8,147 nucleotides of DNA from an uncultured Bacteroidales bacterium (GTDB taxonomy: Bacteria > Bacteroidota > Bacteroidia > Bacteroidales > Marinilabiliaceae). Positions within the stretch are counted from its first letter, which is position 1, and each line of letters starts with the position of its first letter. Made by a program: the position numbers and the translations under genes. Where the stretch lies: the NCBI GenBank assembly GCA_934717675.1, contig CAKUYZ010000080.1, forward strand, positions 1 to 8,147, given 5' to 3'. Of the stretch, positions 6,953 through 8,147 are shown one piece after another. The notes beneath the pieces are model-generated. The model was not told the DNA's origin and did not search any database. It saw nothing but the letters and a program-made list of their open reading frames with translations.

Positions 6953-8147
6953 TTATCTTATTTTGAGCGTTACGACGGTAAGCATGGCCAAGATGATGCC
7001 CACGAGCCAGAAGCGTGAGACGATCTTAGGCTCCGGCAACCCTTTCTTTTGGAAATGGTGGTGGAGCGGCGCCATAAGGAATATCCTACGGCCCTCGCCA
7101 TACTTGCGTTTTGTATATTTGAAGTAGCTAACCTGCATAATGACGGACAGGTTCTCGACCAGAAAGATGCCGCACAAGACTGGGATGAGCAGCTCCACAT
7201 GAATGAGGATGGCAAAGACGGCAATGATGCCGCCAATGGTGAGCGAGCCGGTGTCTCCCATAAAGACCTGCGCGGGATAGGCGTTATACCACAAGAAACC
7301 TATGGTGGCACCCACGAACGCCGCCATGTAGACCACCAGCTCTGATGAGTTTGGGATGAACATGATGTTCAGATAGCTGGCGAAGTCAAAGTGGCTGGAG
7401 ACATAGGCGAAGACCATGAGAGCCGCGCCGATGATGGACGACGTGCCGGCGGCCAGGCCGTCTAACCCGTCCGTCATGTTGGCGCCGTTGCTCACCGCCG
7501 TTATGATGAAGATGGTGACGAGGGCGAATATGACCCACCCCACGGCATCGCGATATTGCCCAGCCCAATTCGAGAGCGAGCGATAGTCGAACTGATGGTT
7601 CTTAAAGAACGGGATGGTGGTGATGGGGGCCTTGGTTATGTGCTGCATGGACGGAGCCTGAGGCCGCGCATCGATGTGCGCATCGGCCTGCTCCACCGCC
7701 GCGCCGGCCTTGGCGGGAGCCGAGCCCAATCGCACGACCACGTCGTCATTGAAATATAGCGTCGCGGCCACGATGACACCGAGGCCCACCTGGCCCACAA
7801 TCTTGTATCGGCCAGACATTCCCTCCTTGTTCTTGCGAAACACCTTGATATAGTCGTCCAAGAAGCCTATGACGCCGAGCCAAATGGTGGAGACAATCAT
7901 GAGGATGACATAGACATTGTCTAGCCTGCAAAGCAGCAGCACGGGGAGGAGGATGGACAGGATGATGATGATGCCGCCCATGGTCGGCGTCCCCTTCTTT
8001 TGCAACTGCCCCTCAAGGCCAAGGTCGCGCACAAGCTCACCAATCTGCTGCTTTTGGAGCAGGCCGATGATGCGACGGCCAATGATGGTGGCGCAGACGA
8101 GCGACAAGACAAGGGCCAAAGCCGCCCTGAAAGATATGTATTGGAAC
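6953..8147 (-). CDS. mraY: Phospho-MurNAc-pentapeptide transferase MraY (5' end beyond window)
   Basis: This integral membrane enzyme transfers phospho-MurNAc-pentapeptide from UDP to undecaprenyl phosphate, making lipid I on the inner face of the cytoplasmic membrane. The open frame runs off the right edge: 397 residues are visible, beginning FQYISFRAAL, and I estimate about 20 are missing from the N-terminus. Numbering from the first visible residue, GTPTMGG is at 52-58, the catalytic Asp pair of FLDDYIKV at 97-98, NGANMTDGLDGLAAG at 220-234, NAYPAQVFMGDTGSL at 288-302 with Asp298, and the histidine motif PLHHHFQ at 360-366. Multiple hydrophobic helices fit the ten-helix family fold. A hydrophilic Ala/Gln/Asp-rich insert at about 134-175 precedes TIPFFKN, in what should be a periplasmic loop. 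A TTG at 8119 is not the start, because family sequence continues upstream of it. The stop lies 2 bases before murD. Identity is essentially certain; only the N-terminus is unknown. Confidence 0.98.
   Translation of the reverse strand, partial: FQYISFRAALALVLSLVCATIIGRRIIGLLQKQQIGELVRDLGLEGQLQKKGTPTMGGIIIILSILLPVLLLCRLDNVYVILMIVSTIWLGVIGFLDDYIKVFRKNKEGMSGRYKIVGQVGLGVIVAATLYFNDDVVVRLGSAPAKAGAAVEQADAHIDARPQAPSMQHITKAPITTIPFFKNHQFDYRSLSNWAGQYRDAVGWVIFALVTIFIITAVSNGANMTDGLDGLAAGTSSIIGAALMVFAYVSSHFDFASYLNIMFIPNSSELVVYMAAFVGATIGFLWYNAYPAQVFMGDTGSLTIGGIIAVFAILIHVELLIPVLCGIFLVENLSVIMQVSYFKYTKRKYGEGRRIFLMAPLHHHFQKKGLPEPKIVSRFWLVGIILAMLTVVTLKIR

Noticed and set aside
5859..6966. Overlapping plus-strand open frames (5859-6464 and 6373-6966) opposite murD.
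   Set aside because: They are fully contained opposite murD or its start region; the translations are low-complexity and show no motif.
8117..8119. TTG at 8119 as the start of mraY.
   Set aside because: The frame stays open to the window edge and the upstream residues FQYISFRAA match what I know of Bacteroidota MraY N-termini, so the gene is truncated by the window rather than starting here.

Overview
The window is a continuous stretch of the division and cell-wall (dcw) cluster, with every supported gene on the minus strand. In transcription order, from the right end of the window to the left, the genes are mraY (5' end cut by the right edge), murD, ftsW, murG, murC, ftsQ and ftsA (3' end cut by the left edge). 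Junctions are 2 to 30 bases long, and about 98% of the window is coding. I see no promoter, terminator, tRNA, rRNA, mobile element, CRISPR array or gene-free stretch.

The organism is most likely a member of Bacteroidota, probably Bacteroidales. The order mraY-murD-ftsW-murG-murC-ftsQ-ftsA without ddl or murB is the one known in that phylum. Several proteins also carry wording I associate with it: MurD GGGESGVGAAILG, MurG VPSPNVSEDHQTKNA, MurC NVYFIGVGGIGMSA, and a MraY with a long hydrophilic insert before TIPFFKN. The sequence is GC-rich for this group (two lines counted by hand gave 45% and 68%; my overall impression is mid to high 50s). I cannot assign a family or genus with confidence.

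Region by region: 8147-6953 is MraY, which makes lipid I; 6950-5622 is MurD, which adds D-Glu; 5591-4401 is FtsW, the septal SEDS glycosyltransferase; 4386-3280 is MurG, which makes lipid II; 3265-1877 is MurC, which adds L-Ala; 1865-1092 is FtsQ, a membrane divisome scaffold; 1064-1 is FtsA, the actin-like FtsZ membrane tether. Together they supply and lipid-link the peptidoglycan precursor (MurC, MurD, MraY, MurG), polymerise it at the septum (FtsW) and connect that machinery to the Z ring (FtsQ, FtsA). murE, murF and ftsI would be expected just outside the right edge and ftsZ outside the left edge.

I found no undescribed system. What deserves a second look is modest: two misleading TTG starts created by stop codons, one isolated Shine-Dalgarno-like site before murC, the MraY periplasmic insert, extra cysteines in FtsQ, and long antisense open frames that I judge to be artefacts.
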